The position numbers and the translations under genes were made by a program. The notes beneath the pieces are model-generated. The model was not told the DNA's origin. It ran no database searches and worked only from the letters and a program-made list of their open reading frames with translations. A stretch of DNA of 64,000 bases. It comes from Clostridia bacterium (GTDB lineage: Bacteria; Bacillota; Clostridia; UMGS1883). The stretch covers positions 1-64,000 of the forward strand of contig JAUNBL010000006.1 of NCBI GenBank assembly GCA_030527235.1, given 5' to 3'. Within the stretch, counting starts at the first letter, position 1, and every line of letters starts with the position of its first letter. This document shows positions 44,041 to 53,531 of this stretch, piece by piece.

Positions 44041-45333
44041 ATGGGTATATTTAACGGAAAAACTTTATACGCAACAGACGGAAGCGTCCTTCACGCGCAT
44101 GGGGCGGGTTTTCTTGAAGCGGACGGGTATTATTACATGTTCGGTGAAGTCCGGGACAAGAGCGAGCGTGTTAACTGCTATCGCAGCCGTGATTTGATGA
44201 ACTGGGAGTTTCGTGCGTGTGTGCTCTCGCTCGATTCTCACGCGGAACCGTACTATGTGCGGACAACGCTTTCGCTTAAAGAGCGAGAGTGCGGGGCAAA
44301 TATAGAACGGCCCAAGGTTATTTATTGTGAAAAGACCAAAAAATATGTGATGTGGATGCACTATGAAAACGGACTTGACTACAACGCCGCGCGCTGCGCT
44401 GTGGCATCGTGCGATACGCCGGATGGCGAGTACACGTATCACGGCTCATTCAATCCCGTAGGCAATATGAGCCGCGACTGTACGCTTTTTGTAGACGATG
44501 ATAAAACGGCTTACTTCATATCCGCCGCGCGAGACAACGCGGACATGATAATCTACCGTCTCACAGACGACTATATGGCGATAGACGAGCAGGTAAAAAC
44601 GCTCTGGAGCTCACAGTATCGCGAAGCTCCAGCTATTTTCAAGCGCGGTAAATACTACTTCATGATAACGAGTATGTGTACGGGTTGGTTTCCGAATCAA
44701 TGCGCATATGCCGTAGCGGAGAAAATAGACGGGCGCTGGTCATCGCTCAGGCCGTTTGGCCCCGCCACTGCCTTTAACACGCAGCCCACCTACGTTATCA
44801 AGCTCGGAGGCAGCTACATATATGTCGGAGACCGCTGGGACCCCGCCGACTACAATAATTCGACATACGCTTTCCTCCCGATTGAGTTTGACGCTCCTGA
44901 CAGTTGCTTTATACAATGGGCGGGAGAGACGACCATTGACGTGAAAAAGAAAGATGTCCGCACTATCGTAGGCACCTCGGACGCGGTGCGGTTGTCCTGC
45001 TCAAACTACAGAGAATATCTTGCTTCGGACGGATATGATGTTTTCGGCTTTCCTCTTGGATATGCCAACGAGGAGCTGCTCTGGAGCGTTGAGAACGAAG
45101 GTGAGCGATTCCGCCTTCGCCACATAAAGAGCGGAAAATACCTTACCTCCGAGGGTATCGTATCCGAAGGCGGGGATTCGCCCGCGCAGCGCTGGAAAGC
45201 GAAAGCTTTGGGCAAAACCGTTCAGCTTGTAAATGCACATACGAAAAAAGCGCTTACTGTACACCGCCGCAGAGTGATACTGACAGACGGCGAAAATGCA
45301 AATGATGGTTTTTATATAGTCCCCGAATATTAA
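44041..45333 (+). CDS. Cytosolic GH43 glycosidase with C-terminal trefoil-like domain
   Basis: A 430-residue protein without signal peptide. Residues about 1-300 are a GH43 propeller of the exo-beta-1,3-galactanase type: HGAGFLEADGYYYMFGEVRDK at the first blade, SRDCTLFVDDDKTAYFIS (modulating Asp), YREAPAIFKRGKYYFMITS (acid Glu), AFNTQPTYV (Gln in the base position) and YVGDRWDPADYNNSTYAFLP. Residues about 320-430 look like a ricin-type beta-trefoil (NYREYLASDGYDVFGFP, RLRHIKSGKYLTSEG). GGAGGTGCAAAG precedes the ATG. It probably acts on imported oligosaccharides. Confidence 0.85.
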   Translation: MGIFNGKTLYATDGSVLHAHGAGFLEADGYYYMFGEVRDKSERVNCYRSRDLMNWEFRACVLSLDSHAEPYYVRTTLSLKERECGANIERPKVIYCEKTKKYVMWMHYENGLDYNAARCAVASCDTPDGEYTYHGSFNPVGNMSRDCTLFVDDDKTAYFISAARDNADMIIYRLTDDYMAIDEQVKTLWSSQYREAPAIFKRGKYYFMITSMCTGWFPNQCAYAVAEKIDGRWSSLRPFGPATAFNTQPTYVIKLGGSYIYVGDRWDPADYNNSTYAFLPIEFDAPDSCFIQWAGETTIDVKKKDVRTIVGTSDAVRLSCSNYREYLASDGYDVFGFPLGYANEELLWSVENEGERFRLRHIKSGKYLTSEGIVSEGGDSPAQRWKAKALGKTVQLVNAHTKKALTVHRRRVILTDGENANDGFYIVPEY

Positions 45334-45341
45334 ATAACAAA

Positions 45342-45369
45342 CGAGCCCGCAGCGGACGCTGCGGGCTCG
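45342..45369 (-). terminator. Terminator between the GH43 and CorC-like genes
   Basis: A perfect 12-base stem (CGAGCCCGCAGC with GCTGCGGGCTCG), loop of four; on the minus strand followed by TTTGTTATTT. Serves the minus-strand gene best. Confidence 0.85.
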
Positions 45370-45372
45370 GTC

Positions 45373-46698
45373 TCATTCCTCCGCGCCCTTTTCCTTTTCG
45401 CTTTTGCCGCTGTTGTCCTCCTCGTGCGGCGGAAGCTTTTTCACAATCGCGCGCTCTATGCGCCGGTCTTGGATTTTAATAACATGCACCGAGATTCCGT
45501 CCGTCTCCACATCAAACATAGCTCCGTCGTCCGGCACATAGTCTATCTTATCGTAAACAAGTCCCCCGAGCGTATCAAATTCGTCCGTCGGGAGCGTCAC
45601 TCCCATTTCTTCCTCCAGCTCATCAAGCGGCGCAGTGCCGCTCACCTTCCATGTGTTTTCATCAATGCGAATAATCTCGGGAACATCCTCCTCGCCGTCA
45701 GACTCATCATCCATCTCGCCCACTATCTCCTCAAGCAAATCATCGAGCGTGACAATACCGGAAAATCCGCCGTACTCGTCCACAACTATCGCCATATGGC
45801 TTTTTTCCCGCTGCATATTACGGAACAAAACGTCGGTCGCCACAGTCTCCGGCACAACGTAGGGCGGACGAATCAAACTCTTTGCGTCGCCGCTGCCGTC
45901 GTATAAAAATTCATACAGCTCGCGCGCGTGCAAAACTCCCACAATATCGTCAATGTTTTCTCCGCACACGGGAAAGCGCGAATATCCCGTATCGCGCACA
46001 ATTTTCTCCCACTCCTGCGGTGTGTCTTTCTCCATGAGTACAGCGACTTCTGTGCGATGGGTCATAACATTTTCGGCGCGCATATTATCAAACTCGAATA
46101 TGTTCTGAATGAGCACCTTCTCCTCCGGCGCAATGACTCCCTTTTCACTGCCTATATCCACCATCATGCGGATTTCCTCTTCCGTTACCTTTTCGGCTTC
46201 ATCATGCGGGTTTATCCCGAACAAGCGAAGCGTTATATACGAGACCGCGTTTATAACCGCCGTGAGCGGCGTCAGCACAATACGCAGCGCACCAATAAAC
46301 GGTGTAAGCGCCAATGCGTGCTTGTCCGGGTCCTTCAGCGCAAGGCGCTTAGGCACCATTTCTCCGAAAACTGCCGTCACCGTTGCAATAATCAGAGCAA
46401 GAAGCGCGGCTGAAACCGCCTCTGTAAAGGGGAAATACTTTACGAAGCTCCATGCCCCGTATGCGCCCGCAAGCACAGTACATAACAAGATGCACGACTG
46501 CACGGCGCCAATAACTTTTGATTCCCTGCGCGAGAGGGACAGCAGCTTAACAGCGCGCTTGTCACCGTCCTCGGCAAGAGCTTTTATCCTATAATCGTTA
46601 TAAGATATGAGCGCAACTTCCGCGCTTGTGAAAAGCGCGGACAAGATTAGCAGTACAATCTGAAGTAATAACGCAGGTAGCGGGTCCACTATCATCAT
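45373..46698 (-). CDS. CNNM/CorC-type membrane transporter (hemolysin C family)
   Basis: A 441-residue protein: CNNM membrane domain (about residues 5-185, three to four helices), a CBS pair (about 200-330, MTHRTEVAVLMEKDTPQEW and VVPETVATDVLFRNMQREKSHMA) and a CorC_HlyC domain (about 345-425, WKVSGTAPLDELEEEMGV). Family members export Mg2+ or Co2+ or tune their transport. The C-terminal tail is charged. It lies 16 bases after the hemolysin-III gene, on the same strand. Confidence 0.93.
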   Translation of the reverse strand: MMIVDPLPALLLQIVLLILSALFTSAEVALISYNDYRIKALAEDGDKRAVKLLSLSRRESKVIGAVQSCILLCTVLAGAYGAWSFVKYFPFTEAVSAALLALIIATVTAVFGEMVPKRLALKDPDKHALALTPFIGALRIVLTPLTAVINAVSYITLRLFGINPHDEAEKVTEEEIRMMVDIGSEKGVIAPEEKVLIQNIFEFDNMRAENVMTHRTEVAVLMEKDTPQEWEKIVRDTGYSRFPVCGENIDDIVGVLHARELYEFLYDGSGDAKSLIRPPYVVPETVATDVLFRNMQREKSHMAIVVDEYGGFSGIVTLDDLLEEIVGEMDDESDGEEDVPEIIRIDENTWKVSGTAPLDELEEEMGVTLPTDEFDTLGGLVYDKIDYVPDDGAMFDVETDGISVHVIKIQDRRIERAIVKKLPPHEEDNSGKSEKEKGAEE

Positions 46699-46714
46699 CC
46701 TTTTTTAAGTAATT

Positions 46715-47383
46715 TTATTGCACGACGTAAAGCAATATGAAGAAGAAGTGCAGTATGCTTCCGCCAAGAACAAACAAATGCCAAATCGCGTGCGCATAGC
46801 GCTTTTTCAAAGCGTAAAATATCAATCCAAGCATGTAAACTATGCCGCCGCCAAGCAGTAGCGACTTCGCCGGCAGGCTCATCGCCCAAAGAACGTCCCA
46901 TCTTGCCAGCGCCGACCAGCCGAGCATCACATAGAGTACCATGCTCAGCTTTGAAAAGCGATGTAAATCTATCGCATTTAAGATTATGCCCACTATCGCT
47001 GTGGTCCACTGGACGCATAGAAGTGACAGCGCCCATGCCGCTCCGGCCTGCGTACGCATAGTACACAGCATTATAGGGGTATATGTGCCAGCTATCAGCA
47101 AAAAAATCGAACAATGGTCAATTACTCTGAAAACACGCTTCGCACGGGGCGTCGTTACTGAATGATACAGCGTGCTCATAGCGTAGAGGATAATGAGTGT
47201 CGCCCCGTACACGGCGCTGCCCACAATTCCCCATGTATCGCTGTTTAGCGCCGCGACAACGCACAGCGCCACTGTTGCCGCTACGCCTAATAACACTCCG
47301 ATGCCGTGAGATACGCTTGAAAAAATTTCTTCGCCGAGAGTGTACATTTTCGTCTTTTCAGTATTAGACATCCCATTTTCCAC
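46715..47383 (-). CDS. Hemolysin III family membrane protein (PAQR-like)
   Basis: A 222-residue protein with seven membrane helices. Family motifs are EEIFSSVSHGIGVLLG near the start, YAMSTLYHSV with its His, VFRVIDHCSIFLLIAGTYTP and the C-terminal HAIWHLFVLGGSILHFFF, which keep the Ser/His/Asp metal ligands. Function in bacteria is uncertain (proposed channel or hydrolase). The frame opens at GTG 47383; an ATG four codons later is possible. Confidence 0.9.
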   Translation of the reverse strand: MENGMSNTEKTKMYTLGEEIFSSVSHGIGVLLGVAATVALCVVAALNSDTWGIVGSAVYGATLIILYAMSTLYHSVTTPRAKRVFRVIDHCSIFLLIAGTYTPIMLCTMRTQAGAAWALSLLCVQWTTAIVGIILNAIDLHRFSKLSMVLYVMLGWSALARWDVLWAMSLPAKSLLLGGGIVYMLGLIFYALKKRYAHAIWHLFVLGGSILHFFFILLYVVQ

Positions 47384-47395
47384 TTCCTCATTATA

Positions 47396-47424
47396 AAGAT
47401 ATATCTATTTTCATCTTCTGTCAA
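47396..47424 (-). promoter_or_regulatory. Promoter of the hemolysin-III gene
   Basis: Minus strand: TTGACA, 17-base spacer, TATCTT. Confidence 0.6.
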
Positions 47425-47432
47425 GTTTTTTA

Positions 47433-47461
47433 TTGCAATTTGGGAAAACATATGCTAAACT
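47433..47461 (+). promoter_or_regulatory. Possible promoter of the GH27 gene
   Basis: TTGCAA, 17-base spacer, TAAACT, 21 bases before the ATG. Confidence 0.45.
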
Positions 47462-47482
47462 TCATCGCGAAAGGGTGATTTT

Positions 47483-48736
47483 ATGCAGCATTTGAAACTG
47501 GCCAAAACTCCGCCGATGGGCTGGAACAGCTGGGACTGCTTCGGCGCGTCGGTAAGAGAATCTGAGGTTATGGCAAACGCCGATTACATGGCGCAAAAAC
47601 TCAAAAGCTACGGTTGGGAATACATAATCGTTGACATACAATGGTACGAGCCGAACGCCATAAGCGATATCTATAATACCGGAGCGCAGCTTGAGATGGA
47701 CGAATGGAGCCGGCTCATCCCTGCGGCAAACCGTTTCCCCTCATCGGCAGGCGGCAAAGGGCTGCGCCCTTTGGCGGACTATGTGCATTCTCTGGGTCTT
47801 AAATTCGGCATACACATCCTGCGCGGCATAGCGCGCCAGGCAGTAAAACTTAACACGCCCATTTTAGGCACGCCCTATCGCGCGGCGGACATTGCCGACA
47901 CAAGCAGCACATGTCAATGGAACGGAGACATGTACGGAGTAAATCCCAATGCAAAGGGCGCGCAGGAATACTACAACTCGATTTTTTCAATGTATGCGCA
48001 GTGGGAAATAGATTTTGTGAAGGTGGACGACATCACCCGCCCGTACCATTCCCAAGAGGCGGAGCTTATCCGGCGCGCCATAGAAAATTCAGGACGCGAT
48101 ATCGTGCTTTCCTTTTCACCGGGAGCGGCGCCGCTTTCCGGCGCGAAGCACCTTTGTGAACACGCAAATATGTGGCGCATGTCAGACGACTTTTGGGACA
48201 CATGGGAGCAGCTGCACCAGATGTTTGAACTGTGCCGCAACTGGCAAAGCCTGCGCACAGAAGGCGCGTGGCCGGACTGCGACATGCTTCCGCTGGGGAA
48301 AATAGGAATCCGTTCCCGCGGCGGTGTTAGGAATACCAATTTCACACCCGACGAACAGCGCACGATGATGGCGCTGTGGTGCATGTTTCGCTCACCGCTC
48401 TTTTTCGGAGGAGACATGCCTCAGAACGATTCGGAAACCGAAAAACTCATTACAAACCGCGAGCTCATATGGATAAATCAGCATTCTCACGGCAACCGCG
48501 AGCTATACCGCGACGAACGCGGCATCATAGTCTGGATTGCCAAAGGCAGCGACAAGCATTACGTTGCACAGTTTAACACCTCGTCAATCCCGCTTTGCGC
48601 CGAGACGCCGCTCAGTCTTTTGGGGATTTCCGGCACAAAAGCCACCGAAGTATTTGACGGGACCTGCGCCGCTGTTGGCAAAACGCTCTGCTCAGAAATA
48701 CCACCGCACGGAGTCTGTCTGTGGAGGCTGGAATAG
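47483..48736 (+). CDS. GH27 alpha-galactosidase
   Basis: A 417-residue cytosolic enzyme (no signal peptide) releasing alpha-linked galactose, or N-acetylgalactosamine in some members. Family signature TPPMGWNSWDCFG at 9-21; DFVKVDDI with nucleophile D182; WRMSDDFWDTW with acid/base at D235 or D236; a C-terminal beta-sandwich (WIAKGSDKHYVAQFN). The catalytic barrel is followed by the usual length of C-terminal domain. It fits uptake and intracellular breakdown of galactosides with the neighbouring glycosidases. Confidence 0.94.
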   Translation: MQHLKLAKTPPMGWNSWDCFGASVRESEVMANADYMAQKLKSYGWEYIIVDIQWYEPNAISDIYNTGAQLEMDEWSRLIPAANRFPSSAGGKGLRPLADYVHSLGLKFGIHILRGIARQAVKLNTPILGTPYRAADIADTSSTCQWNGDMYGVNPNAKGAQEYYNSIFSMYAQWEIDFVKVDDITRPYHSQEAELIRRAIENSGRDIVLSFSPGAAPLSGAKHLCEHANMWRMSDDFWDTWEQLHQMFELCRNWQSLRTEGAWPDCDMLPLGKIGIRSRGGVRNTNFTPDEQRTMMALWCMFRSPLFFGGDMPQNDSETEKLITNRELIWINQHSHGNRELYRDERGIIVWIAKGSDKHYVAQFNTSSIPLCAETPLSLLGISGTKATEVFDGTCAAVGKTLCSEIPPHGVCLWRLE

Positions 48737-48737
48737 G

Positions 48738-49211
48738 TTACTCTCGGCGCAGCTCGCCCGACACGGCATACGTTGCCGCCATGCAGACAGAATACGCTAT
48801 CCAAATATTCTGTGTAAATAAGAGTGTAAACGGGTACAGGAAAAGGAGCGCTCCCACTGCCTTGTCAGCTGTTGTATGCGGCGAGTCAAACCGCTTGTTT
48901 TTGAAAAAGGCGCGTACCTTTAATACGGCAATTATTATTACCCACGTTACAAGGAGCGAATTGTACGGGATTAAATCTCTGAGCGTTATAAGCGCCGCAA
49001 GAATTACTGCCGCGTCGGCCAAGGTATCTAACTTGCTGCCGAAACTGCTCTGAGCATGCAATGCCCGCGCACAAAGTCCGTCCAACACATCGCTTGCGCC
49101 GCAGATAAAATAGAATACGATATAAATTACGGAAAGCGGCGGTACGAAGAAGAGTACCGCCGCTGCCGCTATTCTCAGGAATGTGAGTGTGTTCGGAATG
49201 TATTTCATCAC
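48738..49211 (-). CDS. CDP-alcohol phosphatidyltransferase
   Basis: A 157-residue membrane enzyme of the phospholipid-synthesis family, with the signature D-x2-DG-x2-AR-x8-G-x3-D-x3-D complete in DVLDGLCARALHAQ followed by GSKLDTLAD, and four to five membrane helices. It may make phosphatidylglycerophosphate or another headgroup lipid. Shorter than PgsA (about 180-200). It overlaps the htpG stop by four bases, so is read with htpG. Confidence 0.88.
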   Translation of the reverse strand: MMKYIPNTLTFLRIAAAAVLFFVPPLSVIYIVFYFICGASDVLDGLCARALHAQSSFGSKLDTLADAAVILAALITLRDLIPYNSLLVTWVIIIAVLKVRAFFKNKRFDSPHTTADKAVGALLFLYPFTLLFTQNIWIAYSVCMAATYAVSGELRRE

Positions 49212-51025
49212 ATTATCTCACTTATGAGATTCGCCAGCTCAGAGGGCGAATCTATCGGCAAGTCCGCAATCAGGCACGCCTCGCCGTAGAGAATTTTCAC
49301 TATTGTCGCAGCGCGCTCCTTATCCGAGTCAAATGCATCGCACAGTGCGCGAAACGCTTTATGAGAGCCGTTTATCTCAAGCACTCTCTGCGCTTTGATT
49401 TCTGTTTGGTTCGGGATGGTGGCAAAATATTTCTCCATTTCTATTGTGACGTCGTTGTCACTCGAAAGACAAACCGGATGGCTCTTCAGCTTGTGCGAAA
49501 GCCGCACATCGGTAACGGCGCTGCCGAGAGTCTCCTTGGCGAAGGTGAGAACATCCTGTGTTTCCTGCGTTTGCTTCTCGACCTCTTCTTTTTTGTCCTC
49601 GCTTTCGAGCGCGGTATCCTTATCGTTTATCGACTTAAACTTCTTGCCGTCAAAATCGCCCAGAATCGAAACCACAAACTCGTCCACATCGTCCGTAAGA
49701 TACAGGATTTCGTAGCCTTTATCCCTTGCCATTTCCGCCTGCGGTAAATCCGCCGCTCTCTCAACGCTCGCTGCACGGGCATAGTATATATACTCCTGAG
49801 CTTCGGGCATTGTATCGACATATTCTTTAAGCGTCTCATACGAGCCGCGGGACGAATGAAACACCAGCAAATCCTTGAGCTCCTGCGCGCGCATACCGTA
49901 GTCTGAAACCATGCCGTATTTGATTTGAAGTCCGAACTGAGTGAAGAACTCCTCGTAACGCACCCTGTCCTCGCGGAGCATCTCTTCAAGCGCGGCTTTT
50001 ATTTTTTTCTCTATGTTCGCTGCAATGACGCGCAGCTGCTTATCGTGCTGAAGCATTTCACGCGATATGTTAAGCGACAGCGACGGCGAATCCACCACCC
50101 CGCGTATAAACCTGAAGCATTCGGGCACCAGGTCTTCGCAGTCAGTCATTATCATAACGCCGGAGGAATACAGCTCAAGTCCCTTTTTGTACTCCGTGGT
50201 GTAGTAGCCCATGGGCGCTTTCTGCGGAACGAAAAGCAGCGCCTTATATTCCACCGTACCCTCGGCGTCCACTCTTATTACTTTCGCATAATCGCTTGAG
50301 GCGGCAAACTTATCTTTGTAGAACTTGTCTAAGTCCTCCTTTGTAACTTCACTCTTGGGCCTTTGCCAAAGCGGAACCATGCTGTTTAATGTTTCACCGT
50401 CTAAAATAATCGGGTATCTTATATAGTCCGAATACTTCTTCACGAGTCCGGTTACGCGCCACTTTTCGCAAAAGTCCGAATACTTTTCATTATCGTCGTC
50501 TTCCTTCAGAATCATCGTAACGCAAGTTCCGACAGTCTCTTTCTCCGCCTCTTTTATCGTATATCCGTCCGCTCCGTTAGAGGACCACTCATATGCCGTG
50601 TCCGAGCCGTATGCACGCGTTAAAACCGTCACGTTTGAGCTGACCATGAACGCGCTGTAAAAGCCAACGCCGAATTGCCCGATGATATCAATATCCTCTG
50701 CATTTTCAAGCGTTGCCTTAAACTCGCCCGAACCGCTTTTTGCAATCGTCCCCAAATTCTGCTCAAGCGTCTCGCGTGTCATGCCTACGCCGTTGTCGGA
50801 AACGGTAAGCTTACGCTGCGAGGGGTCTAACGCAATCTCAATCTTAAAATTCGCGCGGGAAAGTCCGACATTTTCATCGGTCAATGACATATAGCACAGC
50901 TTGTCAATCGCGTCGGAAGCGTTTGAAATAATTTCGCGCAAAAAGATTTCCTTGTGGGTATAGATGGAATTAATCATTAAATCCAAAAGTTTTTTAGACT
51001 CTGCCTTAAATTGTTTTTTCGGCAT
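49208..51025 (-). CDS. htpG: Chaperone HtpG (bacterial Hsp90)
   Basis: A 605-residue ATP-dependent chaperone. The GHKL ATPase domain carries LREIISNASDAIDKL, DNGVGMTRETLEQNLGTIAKSG and QFGVGFYSAFMV; the middle domain has LYSSGVMIMTDC and GVVDSPSLSLNISREMLQ; the C-terminal dimerisation domain follows a charged linker (EDKKEEVEKQTQETQ). The start at 51025 follows TGAGGTGATTTAC; an upstream ATG adds 20 hydrophobic residues not found in the family. It has its own promoter downstream of sigE. Confidence 0.97.
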   Translation of the reverse strand: MPKKQFKAESKKLLDLMINSIYTHKEIFLREIISNASDAIDKLCYMSLTDENVGLSRANFKIEIALDPSQRKLTVSDNGVGMTRETLEQNLGTIAKSGSGEFKATLENAEDIDIIGQFGVGFYSAFMVSSNVTVLTRAYGSDTAYEWSSNGADGYTIKEAEKETVGTCVTMILKEDDDNEKYSDFCEKWRVTGLVKKYSDYIRYPIILDGETLNSMVPLWQRPKSEVTKEDLDKFYKDKFAASSDYAKVIRVDAEGTVEYKALLFVPQKAPMGYYTTEYKKGLELYSSGVMIMTDCEDLVPECFRFIRGVVDSPSLSLNISREMLQHDKQLRVIAANIEKKIKAALEEMLREDRVRYEEFFTQFGLQIKYGMVSDYGMRAQELKDLLVFHSSRGSYETLKEYVDTMPEAQEYIYYARAASVERAADLPQAEMARDKGYEILYLTDDVDEFVVSILGDFDGKKFKSINDKDTALESEDKKEEVEKQTQETQDVLTFAKETLGSAVTDVRLSHKLKSHPVCLSSDNDVTIEMEKYFATIPNQTEIKAQRVLEINGSHKAFRALCDAFDSDKERAATIVKILYGEACLIADLPIDSPSELANLISEIM

Positions 51026-51044
51026 GTAAATCACCTCAAACCAT

Positions 51045-51072
51045 ATTATACTCACAAAAAAAAAATTGTCAA
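51045..51072 (-). promoter_or_regulatory. Promoter of htpG
   Basis: Minus strand: TTGACA, 16-base spacer including a T-tract, TATAAT. Confidence 0.75.
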
Positions 51073-51105
51073 CCGCACAAATCAAACTTTACAATTCGTT
51101 AAAAC

Positions 51106-51804
51106 CTATATGTTTTTGGCGATGTCCTTTCGCAGCCGTGAAATAATACGCTTTTCAAGACGTGAAATATAGCTTTGGCTTATACCGAGCATATCTGCCA
51201 CTTCCTTTTGCGTTTTTTCCTCCCCGCCCGCCAGCCCGAAGCGCAGCGTAACTATCTCCCGCTCCCGCTCCTCCAGCCGGCGTACTGCGCTGCGAAGCAG
51301 CTCACGCTCTATCTGTTCCTCAATATTCTTGTTCACAACATCCTCCTCGGTGCCAAGAATATCGGACAGCAGCAGCTCGTTCCCGTCGTAGTCGATGTTA
51401 AGCGGTTCATCAAACGAAACCTCGCTTTTTTGCGCGCCGATTTTTCTTAAATGCATTAGTATCTCGTTTTCTATACAGCGGCTTGCATATGTGGCAAGCT
51501 TGATATTTTTGTCTGTCTTGAAAGTGTTTATTGCTTTTATAAGGCCTATTGTGCCGATTGATATAAGGTCCTCAATAGACGCACTCGTGTTTTCAAAACG
51601 CCGCGCAATATAAACCACGAGGCGAAGGTTTCGCTCTATCAGCGTATCGCGGACGCTTTTTTCCGACATATCGCTCAAAAGACGAGCTTCCTCCTCCTTG
51701 TCAAGCGGCGGCGGAAGCGTATCGGGGCCTCCTATGTAAAAAACGTCCCTGCCAAAGCCCATTATCCGCGCAATGCGCTCAAAAACTGCTCTCATGTTAA
51801 TCAT
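51106..51804 (-). CDS. sigE: Sporulation sigma factor SigE
   Basis: A 232-residue mother-cell sigma factor. It begins with a short pro-sequence (residues about 1-25) removed by SpoIIGA. Region 2: [53 protein letters not shown]; region 4: [49 protein letters not shown] is placed five bases before the ATG. It overlaps the spoIIGA stop by eight bases. The sigG gene that follows it in bacilli is absent; htpG is next. Confidence 0.97.
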   Translation of the reverse strand: MINMRAVFERIARIMGFGRDVFYIGGPDTLPPPLDKEEEARLLSDMSEKSVRDTLIERNLRLVVYIARRFENTSASIEDLISIGTIGLIKAINTFKTDKNIKLATYASRCIENEILMHLRKIGAQKSEVSFDEPLNIDYDGNELLLSDILGTEEDVVNKNIEEQIERELLRSAVRRLEEREREIVTLRFGLAGGEEKTQKEVADMLGISQSYISRLEKRIISRLRKDIAKNI

Positions 51805-52687
51805 TGTCCATTCCTCCCGTTAAAGTTGGATTGATAAGCGCACGATAGCTTCCGTCCGCAGCAAGTCTGCCCTCGTATGCGCACACTACGCATTTTGGCG
51901 CACTTTGTCCGTCCAGAAACACTTCGTCGGGTAAAAAACCGAGCAAAACTCCGCCCTGTACGCCCACCGCGTGAAACGGTATGATGCGAAGCGGCGCTGC
52001 TTTGCCGCAATAATCTCCGCCTCCCTTAAAGAGACATTTTGCTGTTTCAGGAATTATTTTCTCTATTGCCTCGTATTCGGCTACAATTACTGGCGTACCG
52101 TCAAAGGGGTCGCAGAGGGAGTTTCCTGTGTCAAGCAGCGCTGTTATTTCCACACATTTTCCCATACAGTGTATTGTGACAGTACGCATGAAGCGCGTCC
52201 GCATGGCGTTGTCGCGCAGCAGCTTTTGCGTTATGTAAAGCACCGCGTATATCGCGCATACTGCAAGCGCAAGTACGCTTATGGGCAATTCCGCGTAGAG
52301 CACGCCGTTTGAGTACAGCGCATTTGCGCCGGCGCCTGCCCCGCTCATTGTGAATACGGCAAGAGCGCCGCCTCCGAATACAAGTGTGACGGCGTAAAAA
52401 ATTGCCGCCTTCTTCAACGCCTCACGTGCAGAACGCACGTCAAACGCCACAACAACCAGCACCACGCCGACAAGCAGCTTAACGGCAGTACTGTAGAAAA
52501 TATGCATATGGGGGAAGAACACACAGACGCAATACAGTGCGCCGAGCGTTGCCGCTGCAAAAACTCTGCGCGCGCTGACTCTTGCCGAGCAGACCACAGC
52601 CGTCGCAACCAAGAGGAGAAAGTTTACGGCAAAATTGACGGCGAACAGCACATCAATATACACAGTCATTTCCATCACCACACACAT
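51797..52687 (-). CDS. spoIIGA: Sigma-E processing peptidase SpoIIGA
   Basis: A 296-residue membrane aspartic protease that cleaves pro-SigE. The N-terminal half has five membrane helices ([21 protein letters not shown] at the start); the C-terminal domain has [12 protein letters not shown] with the catalytic D186, and [25 protein letters not shown] precedes the ATG at 52687; ATGs at codons 5 and 7 are alternatives. Paired with sigE as usual. Confidence 0.95.
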   Translation of the reverse strand: MCVVMEMTVYIDVLFAVNFAVNFLLLVATAVVCSARVSARRVFAAATLGALYCVCVFFPHMHIFYSTAVKLLVGVVLVVVAFDVRSAREALKKAAIFYAVTLVFGGGALAVFTMSGAGAGANALYSNGVLYAELPISVLALAVCAIYAVLYITQKLLRDNAMRTRFMRTVTIHCMGKCVEITALLDTGNSLCDPFDGTPVIVAEYEAIEKIIPETAKCLFKGGGDYCGKAAPLRIIPFHAVGVQGGVLLGFLPDEVFLDGQSAPKCVVCAYEGRLAADGSYRALINPTLTGGMDND

Positions 52688-52745
52688 TATAACACCCTCA
52701 CCGCGCGCTATTTGTCACAAGGCGGTCGGAGTTTCAAAAAAAATA

Positions 52746-52774
52746 TAGACAAATTTCGCCTTTGGGTATATAAT
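52746..52774 (+). promoter_or_regulatory. Promoter of the glycyl radical activase-enzyme operon
   Basis: TAGACA, 17-base spacer, TATAAT, 31 bases before the activase ATG and divergent from spoIIGA. Confidence 0.7.
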
Positions 52775-52805
52775 ATATCGTATGAAAATATCGGAGGCGC
52801 TATTG

Positions 52806-53531
52806 ATGGCACTTATCACCAACATACAACGGTTTTCCGTTCACGACGGGCCGGGAATAAGAACTACGGTCTTTCTGAAAGGCTGTCCTCTGCACTGTGA
52901 GTGGTGCCACAATCCCGAAACGCAGCGCTTTGAGCGAGAGTGCGGCGAGCTTGGCGGGCGCGAATATACGGCGCGCGAAGTGTTTGAAATTGTAAAACGC
53001 GACGAGGCGTTTTACATAAACTCAGGCGGCGGCGTAACCTTTGGCGGCGGTGAACCCATGGCGCAGGCGGATTTTCTCTGCGAGGCGCTGCGGCTTTGCC
53101 GCGAAGATGGGCTCCACTGCGCAGTAGACACGTCCGGGTTTGCGCCGTTTGAGGATTTCGAGCGGGCGCTGAAGCTTACCGACTTATTTTTGTTTGATAT
53201 TAAGCACCCGGATAATGAGGCTCATAAACGCTTTACGGGAGAGGGAAACTCCCTTATCCTGGACAACCTGCGCCGGCTTTGCGCGGCAGGAGCCGCAGTG
53301 CGGATAAGAGTACCGGTAATCGTTGGTGTAAACGCTGATGAAGCCGTGTTTTACGATATCGCAAAAATTTTGCGGGAATACCGCCTGAAAGCGGAATTGC
53401 TGCCGTACCACGCTTACGGCGTTCATAAATACGCGGCGTTGGGCAGAGAATACAAGGGCGGCGCGTTTTGTGCGCCGAGCGATGAGGCGATGGCGCACTA
53501 CCGCAGCATATTGGAGGGTTTACTGCTATGA
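52806..53531 (+). CDS. Glycyl radical enzyme activase (radical SAM), short form
   Basis: A 241-residue radical SAM enzyme that installs the glycyl radical on the next gene's product. VHDGPGIRTTVFLKGCPLHCEWC holds the CxxxCxxC cluster motif (C27, C31, C34); GGGVTFGGGEPMAQ is the SAM-binding GGE region. Unlike most activases of non-PFL glycyl enzymes it lacks the inserted ferredoxin domain with two extra 4Fe-4S clusters: HNPETQRFERE leads straight into YTAREVFEIV, as in pyruvate formate-lyase activase. GGAGGCG precedes the ATG at 52806. Its stop overlaps the enzyme start (ATGA). Confidence 0.93.
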   Translation: MALITNIQRFSVHDGPGIRTTVFLKGCPLHCEWCHNPETQRFERECGELGGREYTAREVFEIVKRDEAFYINSGGGVTFGGGEPMAQADFLCEALRLCREDGLHCAVDTSGFAPFEDFERALKLTDLFLFDIKHPDNEAHKRFTGEGNSLILDNLRRLCAAGAAVRIRVPVIVGVNADEAVFYDIAKILREYRLKAELLPYHAYGVHKYAALGREYKGGAFCAPSDEAMAHYRSILEGLLL

